From Sphagnum magellanicum (taxonomy: Eukaryota > Streptophyta > Sphagnopsida > Sphagnales > Sphagnaceae), in assembly GCA_021904315.1 (NCBI GenBank), contig CM038920.1, forward strand, positions 7,440,001 to 7,504,000: 64,000 bases of DNA, read 5' to 3'. Below, piece by piece: positions 47,801 to 59,760 of this stretch (position 1 is the stretch's first letter; every line of letters starts with the position of its first letter). A model generated the notes under the pieces. It made no database searches and was not told the origin of the DNA. It saw only the letters and a list, made by a program, of their open reading frames with translations. A program made the position numbers and the translations under genes.

Positions 47801-50278
47801 TTAACACTTAAAAAGTAAGTAGTTGTTACACCTAAAATGGGTTTCAATAGTGTGTTTGGACTCTCTAATAAAAAATGACCAAGATTGGGACTTTTGAAAA
47901 TAAGGCCCAAATATAGTCATTCAAAAGTTCACAATTATTTGTTGGTTAAATTATTTGTTGTAATTTATTTCAATCCATATTTGTTTTCCATCACGTACCA
48001 TATATTGAATCCCTATGAAAAAAATTGAGATGAAATCATAATAACAAATGCATTTGAATGTTAATTCAGAACTTAGATTATATATAATCCATATGTCCAT
48101 TTTAAAAGTCCATTACTATATGGTTGGTGTATGTTTATTGAATTTCACCCCTTAATAAATATTCTTATTCAAGTTGGCAATCTTAATCCATAAATATTTT
48201 TATCAAATGTGTTTGTGGCATTTGAATAGAGTACACTTTATAGAAAGTTCATAAGGATGCAAAAAGTGAGCCACCGTAGCTTACATCTACCCATCTTCAA
48301 ATGTTTTTTTAGTGTGGCAATTTTATAGCTCCTCCTAAGGCCTTCTTCAATTTGCATGTCCACTATCTCTTGAAGGTTGGTATTATATGTTGTCAACTTA
48401 TCCACTTGGGCGTACAGTAGTGTTACCTCCTATTATTTCTGTTTTAATCGAATAGACGTCTCATTTGGTCAACCAAGTACACAACTAAGGCCCTCATTCC
48501 TTGCCTTTTCCTCTTGTAACCTAAAAACAATGTCAGTTATTTTCTATGGATGAAGATTATAAACCCTAATTCAAATTGGTGGCTACACCATTAGCGGTGT
48601 GATGCAGTGCTTCAACGATGTCGAAAATTTGTTTATAATGTGTTTATGTTTTTGGTGTGTTTTGTTGCTTTGTAGGTTATTGATGACAAAAGCTTGGTGA
48701 GTTAGTCTCTGAGATGGAACGCAATCTCTGCTGCTCAATGAAAACTTTTCATGAGCTCTGTAGATTAGATTTTTACAAGAAGATTGGCATAGTGGTTTTA
48801 GGGAAGTGAAGAAATGAAATGACGGGGAAGATATTTGATGCAGGTTAAGGAAGTGAATAGGAAGCTTTTGGTGATGACGAAAAGTTCAGTTGCTGGACTT
48901 TTTAGAAAAGTGAAAAGAGTGTGTCGAATTTGGACTTTGGTTATTGTAGATAGATAGAAGTAAAACTTGATTAAAACTACTGGATTGGAAGAATCTTGAT
49001 GATAAAACTTCTGTTGTGCTAAGAATGTCAAAAAAAGGTCTAGAGTTGTTGCATGTGTTTCTATAGGGACCAACACAAAGGAGAGGATGACCGTGTTTAG
49101 GATTTTTGGAGTGGTTGTGTGGTAGCTCATGTGTGATGTTTTTGGGGATTTTTGAACTGAGCATATAATGTGTTTTGTCCTGAGAAGAGTACTTGTTGCA
49201 TTGTGAAAGCTCTAGAGGTTTTGGGACCGAAGGGATGCTAGGAAGTAGAGAAGATTGTATTCGTTGATCTTGCCCTGAATCTTTGTCCAGTCTCTGAAAT
49301 TGAACCATGTTGAAACAGTAGAATTAATCTCTGTGGGGATTTTGTTGTTGGGAATGAGTTGCCATCTCACATAAAACAACTAGTTGATTCCTAGAGAGGA
49401 AATCAAGATGAGCGACTAATCTCTTGTGGTCCATAGAATTACAACAATAGAACTTAGATGTCTGAAAGGATCTTGAAGAAGAAGCAATATATGAAGCAAA
49501 CTCATTCTATTTCAGTAAATGTTTCAAAAATATACTTTGGTCCATGTATGTCCAACAATGGGGGAAATGCACACTACACAAAATATTCCCCTTGTGTTTT
49601 ATGACAGGAGTTTCATACCCTTTTTTCCTGTTTTCTGAAATCTCATCCCCTATGTGACCAAACAGGGGGTTCCGGTGCCGTCTTTTCCTGACTTTACGGA
49701 TAACTTTATTGTAGATTTGAAGAACTGGTGCAACCTACTAATTTTTCTTTTTAAAGTGTCAAAACTGGGACTGGAGGTTCTCTTAATCAGGAAGAACCGG
49801 CCAATACTAGTCCATGTTCCATACCTGTCAATTTAACAAGTGCAGAATCGGTTGCCAGAGCCGATTCAATCATTTTCTACCTATGTTCTCTAATTTATAG
49901 CTTGCCTATGCTACTTGATGACCTACACATAGAAACATAAATAAAGCGTTGGCCGGTTCTTCCTCTTCAAAAGAACCTCTGATGCCAGTTTCAATCTTTT
50001 CTACTTGTTGGGTTTCTTCTCAAAATAGGAATGTTGGGTAATTGATTTTAATCATGCTTCTTATCATTCTATTTTTTTTGGTTTGTCACTTCCCTTTTTG
50101 TATCACAAGGTTTCATATCACTATGAAATGTGATAAAAAATCATATGACTAATTTTTAAAATGGAATTTGTTTGATGAACATACAAATAATTAGCTTCAA
50201 TTCTTTTAAATCTTATTAAAATGACATTAAAAAAATTGATTTTAAACATTATGCAAGAATTGATTAAAGTAGAACACA

Positions 50279-50314
<36 letters not shown>

Positions 50315-50980
50315 GATGTTATTTTAAAAACTTCAATAAGGCTTTGATGAAGATTTAATAACAAAAATCATAATGAAATTAATTTTTAATTGATTGATTT
50401 GTTTATATTGTTGTTGGTTTTTATGTTATAAAAATTTATTATTTCCTTAAGATAGTAAACATGCATGTATGATTTTAGCTTTTACCAAGCATGTATGGGG
50501 CAAACACAACTAGTTTTTAATTTGAAAAATACTATGGTTTTAGTTCAAGGATTTTAAATTTTTTTGTAGAACCTCCAATCTTGTTATGGGTTCAATTCTT
50601 CACATTTCAAGACTCCCAATTTTTGGTTCTTCAAAAAAATTCTTAGGTGGATAAGGTTTCAAATTAGATCCAGTTTTAACTATCTATACATAGTTCCAAA
50701 AAAATAAATTCTAATTACTAGCATTGTACCACCAATAAAATGTGATCACCAATATCAATTACATACTTGAGACAATTTTAAAAGTAACAACTACATGCCT
50801 AATACAAACTCCCCCGGCCCTTCTTGCCCAGGCCCAGCTGCAGCCTCAAAATATTATTCAAAAAAAATATATACCTGAATTATTTTCCTCAAAATAACAA
50901 ACAGGTCTAACCTGAGTAAAACCAACCAACCAAAAAAAAATTCTTGACTTTTTTTTAATTCGTTCAAAAAAGAACGAGAA
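44831..50980. other. Long AT-rich spacer, no gene recognised
   Basis: Frames such as plus 46398-46688 and minus 48886-49308 have no recognisable domain. The first kilobase may hold further retroelement remains. GAACCGG-type words recur at 49660-50000. A pure TA run of about 28 bp lies at 50283-50311. No promoter, RNA gene or complete element could be supported. Confidence 0.4.
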
Positions 50981-52390
50981 ACTATATAATTGGGTTTGGG
51001 GCCGGCTCTGCTGGAGGCCAGTTCCCAGTTCCAATTTTGGTTTTTTTTCTCTTTTTTCCCCAAAATTTCGAACTTACGGTATGGTTAGCTGGTAACCGGA
51101 CCAAAAGAACCGGAACAGGCCAATTAATTTTGTTTGTATCCGCAGCCTCTCTCCAAGCACCATACACTATCGCTGCCTGTTGTGATCGGGGATTTTCTGC
51201 AAACACACAATTGGGCGACAAATACAATGTTCACGTCCGTTTCCGCGCAGCAATTGCCGTCGTCGATGCTGCCTCAAATCCACCGCCACTGCAGTTCGTT
51301 CCGGAAATCTCCAAGCTCCCGCGGATGCTTCAGCAACCAGTTGATTGCGACAACAGGCGCTCGCTGTGTTGTTTGTTTGGACTCTTGCTTCACTTCGATC
51401 CTCGGCTTTCTTTTGCTCCTTCCTTTACTGCTGTTGAAATTTCTTCTTCTGTCTTAGAATCAACTGCTGCATGCTCCTCTCCCATCAAGAATCTGGGAAT
51501 CGGACACCAGGCAGGCTTATCTGGTGATGATAATAATAATCATAATTACAACGCTTAATAGCAGTGGGACGAGAAAACTATTGCGAAGTGCCGGAATATT
51601 GAGGACGCGTTGATCATCCGAAATCCGTCGGAGCTGCTGTAGTGATGTTGTCTTAATTATTTCTTTCACGGTGGACCTGCAATTTGCGTGATCTACGTCT
51701 TCCACCGACAATATTGACGTCGTCCGTCTGTTGTTGTCAGATCCGGGTACCGATCCTTCAGCAAGGAAGAGTTTGAGGTTGGTCCTTTGTTTGTTTGTTT
51801 ATTTGTTTTGTCGGATGTGTGAATCTTCGAATGTAATTGACACAGGAACTTACATTCCTAGAGTGTTGTAACCGATTTCCTAGGTGAATTTTAATCAACC
51901 AGTATTCCTGCTGCTGCTTGCAGAGCGGCAGCAAGTGCAGTTGCAGACTAATTGATTTTCTTGTCGTTCAGCCTGCATTCAGATAAGGCGCGGCGTGAAG
52001 TGCAGTTGCAGTCTGCAGATCATGATTGATATTCTTTGATGTTCAACATTCAGAAGATAAATCGCCTTCTTGTTCTTGGAATGTAATTTTTTTGCGGAGA
52101 TCAAATTTTTTTGTGGACAATCCGCTTGCAGCAGGACAACTGGTTGATTTCAACTGCGAAGCGTTGTTCTCCTTTTTCTAATTTATGGTGATCAGATTTA
52201 GATAGAATGCGATTCATGAACATGAGAATCTACTAAAAAGGCCTCTCGGAACCGGTCGTAGCTATCGCTAATTTGTCGCATGAAGACAAGAGCCGCCGGG
52301 CGCCGCACATCATAGTCTAACTCGTCATGAGATTGTACAACGTCGTTGCAGCTCTCTGAATATGTATCTTGAGGACATTTTGCAGGTGTC
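50981..52390 (+). promoter_or_regulatory. Promoter and leader of the CCCH zinc-finger gene
   Basis: GC rises sharply from about 51.0 kb. Several short upstream frames occur, but none is conserved. A TTTTGCAG/GTGTC acceptor-like site 5 nt before the ATG at 52391 suggests that the last part of the leader follows a 5'-UTR intron. The open frame at 51037-51558 (173 codons) looks like chance: its composition is random and it starts inside an AT-rich tract. Confidence 0.4.
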
Positions 52391-54344
52391 ATGAAGGAAA
52401 AAGTCATGCAGGATCCGTTTCTTGATGAACTTGAAAAAGACCTCCTAAAGTTTCTTCCCCAGCTCTCTCTAGAAAGCGATTCTTCGCATCATCAGAATCA
52501 CACGGGACTCGTCGAAGATGAAGAAGTAGTCCTCCAGTGCGACATGCTGAATGACTTCGCCGGGACTTTCAATGCAGCAAGCATGGAGGAGCAGAGTTTC
52601 GACCGTTGTTTGACTGATCACAACAAAGATGAAACTACTCTTCAAGAATCGCCGCTACACCTCCGCAACGCACGGAGTCGCGCAGCCTCAACTCCCGAAC
52701 CGAAGGTGCGGTGGCCAAATCTCTGAACGTCGTTGTTTATTATTTTGTGCCTAGTTATGATTCGAGTTCCGCGTAGAAACTCGATCGATCACGTTGTGAG
52801 TTCTTGACACCAAGAAGTTCACATGTATGCAGGAAATCTTGCACCTCCAATTACTGAATGCCGATCTCCAGAATCAGCTGGTGAACTTAAGCTCTCTATT
52901 CCGGGCATTGGAACAGAAGCACAACGAAACACTGGAGAATCTCCAGCGTGCCGAGACAGCATTGCTCAGTATGAAACGAGAATGTTTTGATCTCCATGTG
53001 TCCAACATACAGTTGCTGAGTGCGTACTATGCACCAGTGCCAGCATGCGAGTCTCCTCATTGGCCGCCGCCTGCAGAGGCAGCTGCGGTCTTTACCAGCC
53101 TCAATGCTGGATGTGTGAACCAGCTGCAGAAGTCAGCTGGTCCAGAGGAAAGTCATTTCCTGTCCGCGACATATCCTGCTCTTGCTAAACCTCACACTGG
53201 TTTCTCGAAATTTCTCCAAGCTCCCGGCTCTGGTGGATTTGTTGGTCAGGCGATCCCTGCAGGACAGAACGTCGGCATGCAGGGAAGTACCCGTCACCTG
53301 GCAATCGATAGCCACCTATTTAGTGCTGGTCATGGGTGCTACAAAGGGGCTGATCAATCTGAAATGATCAGTATTCCTGCAGCACCCGTTCAGCAGGCGG
53401 CGTTCAAGGGTGCACCGGGCACAGGAGGAAAAGTGGGTACTATCCATAGGCAAGAAACACCTAGGAGTATCTTGTCATTGCAACGCGTTTCCAATAAGAA
53501 GCAGCACTACTTGGACCATAACTCACCGGGCAGCTCATCGTGTTCTTCACCGACGTACTCAGCATCAGATTCTTTGCAGTATACAACACCGGCGCCAGGA
53601 AGCTGCGTCGACATGCATCCTGGAGGTGATGCAAGAATCCTAGTACCTCCTGTTGTGCCGGTCCAGCGAGTCCCACACTTTGCTGTTCCAAGGAGCATCG
53701 CCGTTCGAAGCAATGTCGACGTCGTGTTTGCAAGGAGGGGACCTGCAGCTTCGCCGCTTCAGGTTCATTCCCCTCCAGGAGAGTTTCTCCCGCCGCCTTC
53801 AAACCGCGACGTAAGAAAGAATCGTGAATCCGGAGTCTGAAGTTCAAATTTCCGATTTAGGGTTTAGGGTTGGAACTGCGTGTAGGGTTGCACAACTCCA
53901 ATTCACTAAGAAGTAGTATTCCTTGCACAGTTGTTTTCTCATATGAAAAATTTGTTACGATGCTGGAATTGATGCATACAGGAGAGACGTGCAGTCGGAC
54001 CCAATTCTACGGGACCTGTTGATCATGGCACAAGCAACGGCGACATTGTAGAGGAGGCGGTGTTACGATTGTGGGATCACGTGTCCGATCAGGGCATGTA
54101 CAAGACAGAGATTTGTAATAAATGGTTAGAAGTGGGATGGTGTTCATACGGCAGCCGTTGCCAATTTGCTCACGGGATGGAAGAATTGCGGTATGTGTTG
54201 CGGCATCCTCGCTACAAGACAGAGCTGTGTCGTATGGTAGCGGCAGGTGGGAAATGCTCCTATGCTCATCGATGTCATTTCCGGCACACCCTCACTAAAG
54301 AAGAGAAGGCAAAATATTTCCCTGAAGCAGCCGATGGATGTTGA
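52391..54344 (+). CDS. Tandem CCCH zinc-finger protein, TTP/CDM1 type
   Basis: Three exons, 52391-52705, 52833-53810 and 53982-54344, with GT-AG introns in phase 0, give 551 aa. The C-terminal third holds two fingers of the exact C-X8-C-X5-C-X3-H form: Cys476, 485, 491 with His495, and Cys514, 523, 529 with His533. Their lead-ins are MYKTEI and RYKTEL, and the linker includes [15 protein letters not shown]. This is the tristetraprolin layout kept in plants in the CDM1 group, which binds AU-rich elements in mRNA 3' ends and promotes decay; Arabidopsis CDM1 acts in callose turnover in microspores. Before the fingers are an acidic N-terminus ([17 protein letters not shown]), a coiled coil at about residues 106-155 (start of exon 2) and a long Pro/Ser-rich disordered stretch. 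The protein is clearly longer than Arabidopsis CDM1 (about 300 aa), the extra length being in exons 1 and 2. Confidence 0.9.
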
Positions 54345-55989
54345 TGATGATGATGATGTTGATAGCCGGATTGCAAGAAGAATACATCTGTTGAGCAGAA
54401 GGCAGGAGGCGTCCAGACTAGATGGCCCTATATTTTTTCATCTGGTCCCAAATACAGAAAACAAAAGAAATCCCTGAGGTGAGAAATTCTTCTTCATCGC
54501 AGCACATACATCATCAGAGCTCAGATGCTGTAACCCTATGTGGAAACATTGATCTGAGAAATACACTAATTGGAGTTTCTGGTCCCTAATTGCAGACTAG
54601 ATCCAAGTTGTATGATATGTAAGAAAGAGAAACACAGAAGATCTATCCTCCTCCTGCCCTTTGAATTAAATTGCAAAACATGACATAGTGGGATGCCCAT
54701 AGTGGGATGTGGGGGGTGAATATCTGCGGCAGTTCAGTTCATATGAGAATGGAATAGGTATACATGTATATGCATTTCAGCACACATTGGATTTGTGCAA
54801 ACATATATGTGCAAATTCATGTGGAGAGTTCTAGACATTCACCAAATAAACTTCACCACTCAAACAGCTGATGATGGTATAGTACTAAAACCTGCGCAAT
54901 CCTTCTGTTACATGGGCTGGAAGTGTAGGCTGCCAAAACCCAAAACTACTGCACTCAGGACTCCTGAAACATTACCAGTGTCTAGTAGCACCCTGCCTCC
55001 CAATTCCATTCAACCCACAAGTGTTGTGTGTTGAATACCATATATAGAACTTTGGTGCCAATTGAGAGTGTGGAGTGGAACACTCTTTACCTATTTTGTA
55101 CAAACTTCTCAACTTTCTGAAAGTTTCAGCCATGATGATTTATGTCAAAATGGATGTGTGATTTACAACAGTACCATGAGGAGCACAAGGAATGGAAGAT
55201 GAGAACCAGGATGGAGGACTTGAAGTTGATGGCATACAGTCATGGTCAATAGTACTCTGGATACCATTGCAGTATCAAGCAAACTGCCAGAGATGGATTC
55301 CACCACTACAACCTCCACAGACTCAAAATGCCCTGCAATGCCCATGATTTGCATTCCTTAAAACACATGGTTTAGTGCCAAGAAGCAGTCCAGGCAGCTT
55401 GAAGTTTGAAAAAAAATTGTGGCTGAACAATTAAGGTGCCAAGACTTGGATCCTATCAAAGTTTTGCACAGAAAAGAAACAAAGATGAGTGTTTTACAAA
55501 GTGCACGACAAAAGTTTACAACATGCATGTACACTAAACTCCTGGTTTATTATACCTTTGCACAAGGCCTTCCAAGGCAGCATCATTGCACTGTATTATA
55601 TCCAAAAAAATCACCAACAGCCACCGCTCTGGGAAGCCCATGTACAAAACAAATTGGATATGATTGAGTATCAACCCAACCTAGAATGGTCACAAGTGCT
55701 ACTATCTATCCTGAATCTCATACTTTTCTCTCTATGAATTGACCCGAAGAAGCACAAAATTCACATGTCTTTCTTCATTTGAAGGGTCCTGTTAGTTTGT
55801 TGGCTGTGTGTCCAAAATGAATGAATGCTGGTGGCTCCAGAAAAACCTCCCCATAAATGTGGAAAGGATTTTATAGAGTCGCTAGCTACTAAACCCTAAA
55901 AAGAATCGAGCTACAAAGGAATGTACATTTGATTGATGTCTACAGCTGATTCACTACATTGTTCAAAATCCAAGCTCCTTCCTGAAGCA
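54345..55989. other. Convergent intergenic region
   Basis: Lies between the 3' ends of the plus-strand CCCH gene and the minus-strand GATL gene, so it should contain both 3' untranslated regions. A GATGATGATGATG run follows the CCCH stop. No further gene is recognised. Confidence 0.5.
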
Positions 55990-57201
55990 TCATGAAGAAT
56001 AGGATGATGCAGCAGGAAGGAGAAGATCATAAGGAGCCCATAGATTGTCCACAGGACATGGCTTTCTTGCATCCAGTCGGATCCATGGCTTCCCTTTCCC
56101 ACTCCAGTGAAGTAGACTGACAGGACCTGGATGGAGAGATCTGCATCTTCCTTCAAGGTTGTCTCCACCCAAACCATGTTGATTCCATCTGTGCTCAATA
56201 GGCTCCACCTCTCCAGCAAACACAAGCAGGAAAGGGGGCAGAGATCCGAGCTCATAAATCCTTGTCTCCTTCTGGCTCTCCATCCACTCCTCGATTGTGG
56301 CTCTGTAGTTTTGCTCCCTCCATTTCACTAAATCCATCACCATGACACCCGTGTTGAAATAGCAAGGCCTCTTGCCGTCGAAGATCTTGGCCAAACCCTC
56401 GTTATTCCAGAAAGAGGTAGTGAAATACTTGGTGAGGTTGGCATGGCAATACTCCGGAGCTCCGATGGCGTGAGACCCCAGCCTCGTTCCCCACAGCTTG
56501 ACAATGTCGTCTACCACGATGAGGTCGGAATCCAGGTAAATCACTCTCTTCACACACGGCTCCAGAATGTCCGCGAGGTAGCTCCGCGCATAGTTTAGGG
56601 GATGCTCCAGTGCCAGTCGCACCGATGCAGATATCCGAGACTTCACCAGAGCTTCATGGAAATGGTACACCTTGAATCTGAGGAACGGGAAAGTGGAGTA
56701 AATGAGAGCACAGAGCTCCGCATCCCTGTCGCTTACAAGAAAATGGAAGATGACGTTCTCAGGGCATCCAGTATGCTTCAGGATTGAGAAAACAGCCGCC
56801 ATGGAACCTCGAAGATAGGCAACATCCAGCGTCATAGCGATGTGAACTGAGCTGGAATCGCAAACGTCTTCCGCGTGATCGCTCTTTCTTCTGTGCACAG
56901 ACACACATTGATTTCCGTTCCTGAATGCTGGCGCTTCTCGGAATAACGGCCATGATTCCTTGTGCTTCCCTGAAGAAGAAATCGGGCTTTGCTGCGCCGG
57001 CTCTTCGTCTCCTTCTCCTGCACCTCTTCCTTGTGCTTGTTGCTGGCCGGTCAATGGATTCTCAACAACCTCAAATTGCGAGTACCTTCTTGCCTCTACT
57101 ACTAGTGACCACGAAAGCAGCACAGCGTGCAGCAAAAGGAATACCACAATCCAAATCTCTATCCCTGCTGCTCTTCGCGTCGACTGCAAAATCCTTACCA
57201 T
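55990..57201 (-). CDS. Galacturonosyltransferase-like (GATL) glycosyltransferase, GT8
   Basis: Single-exon gene, 403 aa from the first ATG at 57201; the open frame extends upstream only from a GTG. A type II Golgi protein is predicted: short basic tail, one membrane segment at about residues 15-35 ([20 protein letters not shown]), a low-complexity stem to about 110, then the GT8 catalytic domain. Visible family blocks are [53 protein letters not shown] with the metal-binding DxD at 224-226; [59 protein letters not shown]; and HWSGKGKPW (365-373). GATL proteins act in pectin and/or xylan synthesis; exact activities are debated. It is somewhat longer than most GATLs (about 340-390 aa) because of the stem. 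Lack of introns is normal for the family. Confidence 0.93.
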   Translation of the reverse strand: MVRILQSTRRAAGIEIWIVVFLLLHAVLLSWSLVVEARRYSQFEVVENPLTGQQQAQGRGAGEGDEEPAQQSPISSSGKHKESWPLFREAPAFRNGNQCVSVHRRKSDHAEDVCDSSSVHIAMTLDVAYLRGSMAAVFSILKHTGCPENVIFHFLVSDRDAELCALIYSTFPFLRFKVYHFHEALVKSRISASVRLALEHPLNYARSYLADILEPCVKRVIYLDSDLIVVDDIVKLWGTRLGSHAIGAPEYCHANLTKYFTTSFWNNEGLAKIFDGKRPCYFNTGVMVMDLVKWREQNYRATIEEWMESQKETRIYELGSLPPFLLVFAGEVEPIEHRWNQHGLGGDNLEGRCRSLHPGPVSLLHWSGKGKPWIRLDARKPCPVDNLWAPYDLLLPAASSYSS

Positions 57202-57465
57202 GACTGTATCCACAGAACAACCGACTGTTACAGTATCTCCTCACAATTTGCTTCCGCAAGAATCCTCCTTCGCTTAAATCCCTTCCAGATTCAACACAAT
57301 TTATTGAATTTCTTGCTTCAAACACTGAGTCCTCCTACTAAAATATTACTCCAAACTGAAAGAAAACCAAACCTTCAATTCTTCTTCCTCGACAATGCTT
57401 GTTGCCATCATCTGAACACAAAATACATCACCAATGGACTGCCCTTCTCCCAGTGTAACACTTTT

Positions 57466-57511
<46 letters not shown>

Positions 57512-57990
57512 TATCTCTGTCTGTCTGTTTCTCCCTTTCGTTTGCTCTAATTCTTTTGTGTCTCTTCCAGACTGTTTCAACAGCTATGAATCCGTGGATC
57601 GCTTTCTGACTCGTGACTTCGCCAGTTCCATCCAAAGGTAAGAAGACAGGCTAATTAGAATCTACTCACGCTACTGATGCAACGAGTAATACTTATCTCA
57701 CCAGAATGATGTGCGTTTTCTGTATTACCGATCAACCGCGTCATCTTCGGCAATGGCGCGAGAGCAGGCAGAAGGCGAAGAAGAAGCATCCAGGAGCTGG
57801 TCCTCGTAATGGCAGCGAAGGGAGCAACATCAGCCAGGCGCGTACGAGCTGCCGCGGCTTCCGCGGAGGCGTCGTCGCGGGTTCAATTTCAACGCAGTTG
57901 CTGCTCACAAGTCGGAACGTGTTATGGACTAAAACGGCAGAACAACAAAACGCGGAAACCAAAGCCCAAAATATTATTATAATAATACCT
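57202..57990 (-). promoter_or_regulatory. GATL promoter and leader region
   Basis: Upstream of the GATL start. A perfect CT run of about 37 bp at 57472-57508 (GA on the coding strand) lies about 270 nt before the ATG, and a GC-rich patch lies at about 57740-57900. Short open frames on both strands have no known domain. Confidence 0.45.
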
Positions 57991-58349
57991 AAGTTAACTC
58001 CAGCCTTTTTTTTGGCTGGCTATATATATATAGCCAAAAACTATATTTAATTTTTTCTACTGCTAAAATTAAGTACTTTTTGAGATTTTCAACAGCCAAA
58101 GTTCGACCAATATTTAAGAAAAATCGTCAGATTTTTATACATGGTTATATTATGTAGCCAAAAATACAGAAGAATGTTTTTTTTTCAAAAATTACTCTCA
58201 AATTTAAGTTTTAGCCAGATTTGGCTAAATCTTCCCCAGGATCATCGCCATTTTGGCTACATCACAAAATTGACCCCAAAAACAAAACACACTGGTTAAC
58301 TCACTGAGTTAGAAACAATTTAAAACAAACAGCACAAACCATGTGTGCG

Positions 58350-58490
58350 GGGGAACCCTCTCTGTTAACACAAGTAGCACCCTAAGTACATTCTCTGGGG
58401 AACCCTCTCTGTTAACACAAGTAGCGCCCTAAGTACATTCTCTGGGGAACACTCTCTGTTAACACGAGTAGCACCCGAAGTACATTCTCT
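58350..58490 (+). repeat. Three tandem copies of a 47-bp unit
   Basis: Copies start at 58350, 58397 and 58444 and begin GGGGAACCCTCTCTGTTAAC. They differ by only about one to five bases, so the array is young compared with the sequence around it. Confidence 0.9.
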
Positions 58491-58554
58491 GACTACGTAA
58501 AATCAGAGAATGATGTGTAAAAACTCCAAATTCCTGTTAAAAGATATCACAATG

Positions 58555-58765
58555 CATTATTAAGAAAAAGCACTAATCCAGTAATGGAAATGGAGGAACA
58601 CAAAGAGAGGACCAACATCCAAAATCAAGACAACTTCCAAAAGTGAAAGGAAGGAAAAGACACTCGCTTAAATCCAAATTCCAAACCTAGGTCTTAAACC
58701 CCTCACCAGTTGCGTGAAGCAAATCAAAAAAAGAAAGGGGGAACTAAAGAGCTTTCTAAAAGCTC
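58555..58765 (-). mobile_element. Tail fragment of the same retroelement family as at 43.5 kb
   Basis: On minus a short frame near 58740-58690 reads FDLLHATGEGFKT, the end block of the family, followed by a 3' untranslated stretch that shares words such as AACACAAAGAGAGGACC (plus) with 43520-43620. The rest of the element is absent, as in typical 5'-truncated insertions. Confidence 0.5.
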
Positions 58766-59760
58766 TTTGCAAATTTGTATGTATGTGGCTTGCATGCAAC
58801 ATGTAAGTGCCAGCATTACTTTTTTGGGTGAATTCTCTCACCACCTGGAGGAAGAAAAAAAAACAGAAAAAACTAATTTAAGTGTAAATTCAACTAAGTT
58901 TGCTAAAATTTTGAAATATTTTTCCAAGTTTTGAAACCAGAATTTTTTTATAAAAAAAAATTATTACAAAATAAACTAACTGGTAAGTACTAGGTCACTA
59001 AGGCAACTCTCAAAACACTCAATACAATTCAAAGCTCCCATTCTAACAATCTGATATATTTTTATTTTTATGTTTATTTTATTTTTTTCCATCCCTAGTC
59101 ACAAGCCTATTATTCCAGAGGTCATGTATATTTGTGTTTTTTTTTTTTGACACTAATCCTGTAAACCCTTGGCTAAAAAAGAAAATGGGGGGAAAAAAAG
59201 GGATTTTACTCAGCGCGAAGGGAAGTGGGACATTTGGGGGAAAGGCCACCAAGTGCAATGCACTATGGTACAAAACTGGGCAGCAAAAATAGTGGGAATA
59301 CAGCTGGGTCCTATTTGATCTGTGATGCAAGTTGCCATCCTTGGCCCTATTTTTGGGCATTGTGTAAGGTGTGCCATCCATCCCCAATAACTAGGAACTA
59401 CAATTAGCCAGGTCTTTTATGTACCCCAATTAGTACTACCTAAGCTCTTAAGCTATTACAAAGGAGTCGCACTGTGGATCAGGGTTTCTTTTAAGGATTT
59501 TGTGATGTAGCCAAAGTGGCAATCATCCAGAAAATAATTTAGCCAAATTTGGCTACATACTAGATATGAAAGTTTTTCTTAAAAAACAGAATCCTTCTAT
59601 ATCCTTGGCTACCTCCTGGAACTTATCATAAAAATCTGACAATTCAAAAAAAAAATCTCAAAATCTGCCGATTCTTGGGGTTTTTTTTTCATGAAAAATC
59701 CTTTGAATAGGTCAAAATCATATTTTTCAAGTCGAAATTTGGCTAAAAGAAACATTGCTG

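Larger units (their letters stand above)
58010..59760. mobile_element. Element bounded by ~260-bp inverted repeats rich in AGCCAAA
   Basis: The left arm (about 58010-58275) and right arm (about 59495-59760) are inverted copies. TTTGGCTACATCACAAAA at about 58252-58269 matches TTTTGTGATGTAGCCAAA at about 59498-59515. TTTGGCTAAAT, GTCAGATTTTTAT and GTAGCCAA words follow in the same order further out. The arms are diverged but clear. Many AGCCAAA words and the palindrome TAGCCAAATTTGGCTA occur within them. The interior holds a 47-bp tandem repeat and a retroelement tail, so the element has been invaded. No transposase is seen: a non-autonomous DNA element or foldback. Confidence 0.65.

Noticed and set aside
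48798-49308. Overlapping minus-strand open frames of 110 and 140 codons
   Set aside because: No recognisable domain and two frames open at once. A decayed repeat is possible but could not be supported.
51037-51558. Plus-strand open frame of 173 codons
   Set aside because: No domain, random composition, starts in an AT-rich tract and ends in an AAT/AAC run. Best read as chance openness in the leader/promoter of the CCCH gene.
53850-53880. Telomere-like TTTAGGGTTTAGGG in the CCCH gene
   Set aside because: Only two units, inside an intron; too short to be an interstitial telomere array.
57706-58050. Plus-strand open frame upstream of GATL
   Set aside because: Arg/Lys/Gln-rich chance translation of the GC-rich promoter patch that runs into the AGCCAAA inverted repeat; no homologous feature is seen.
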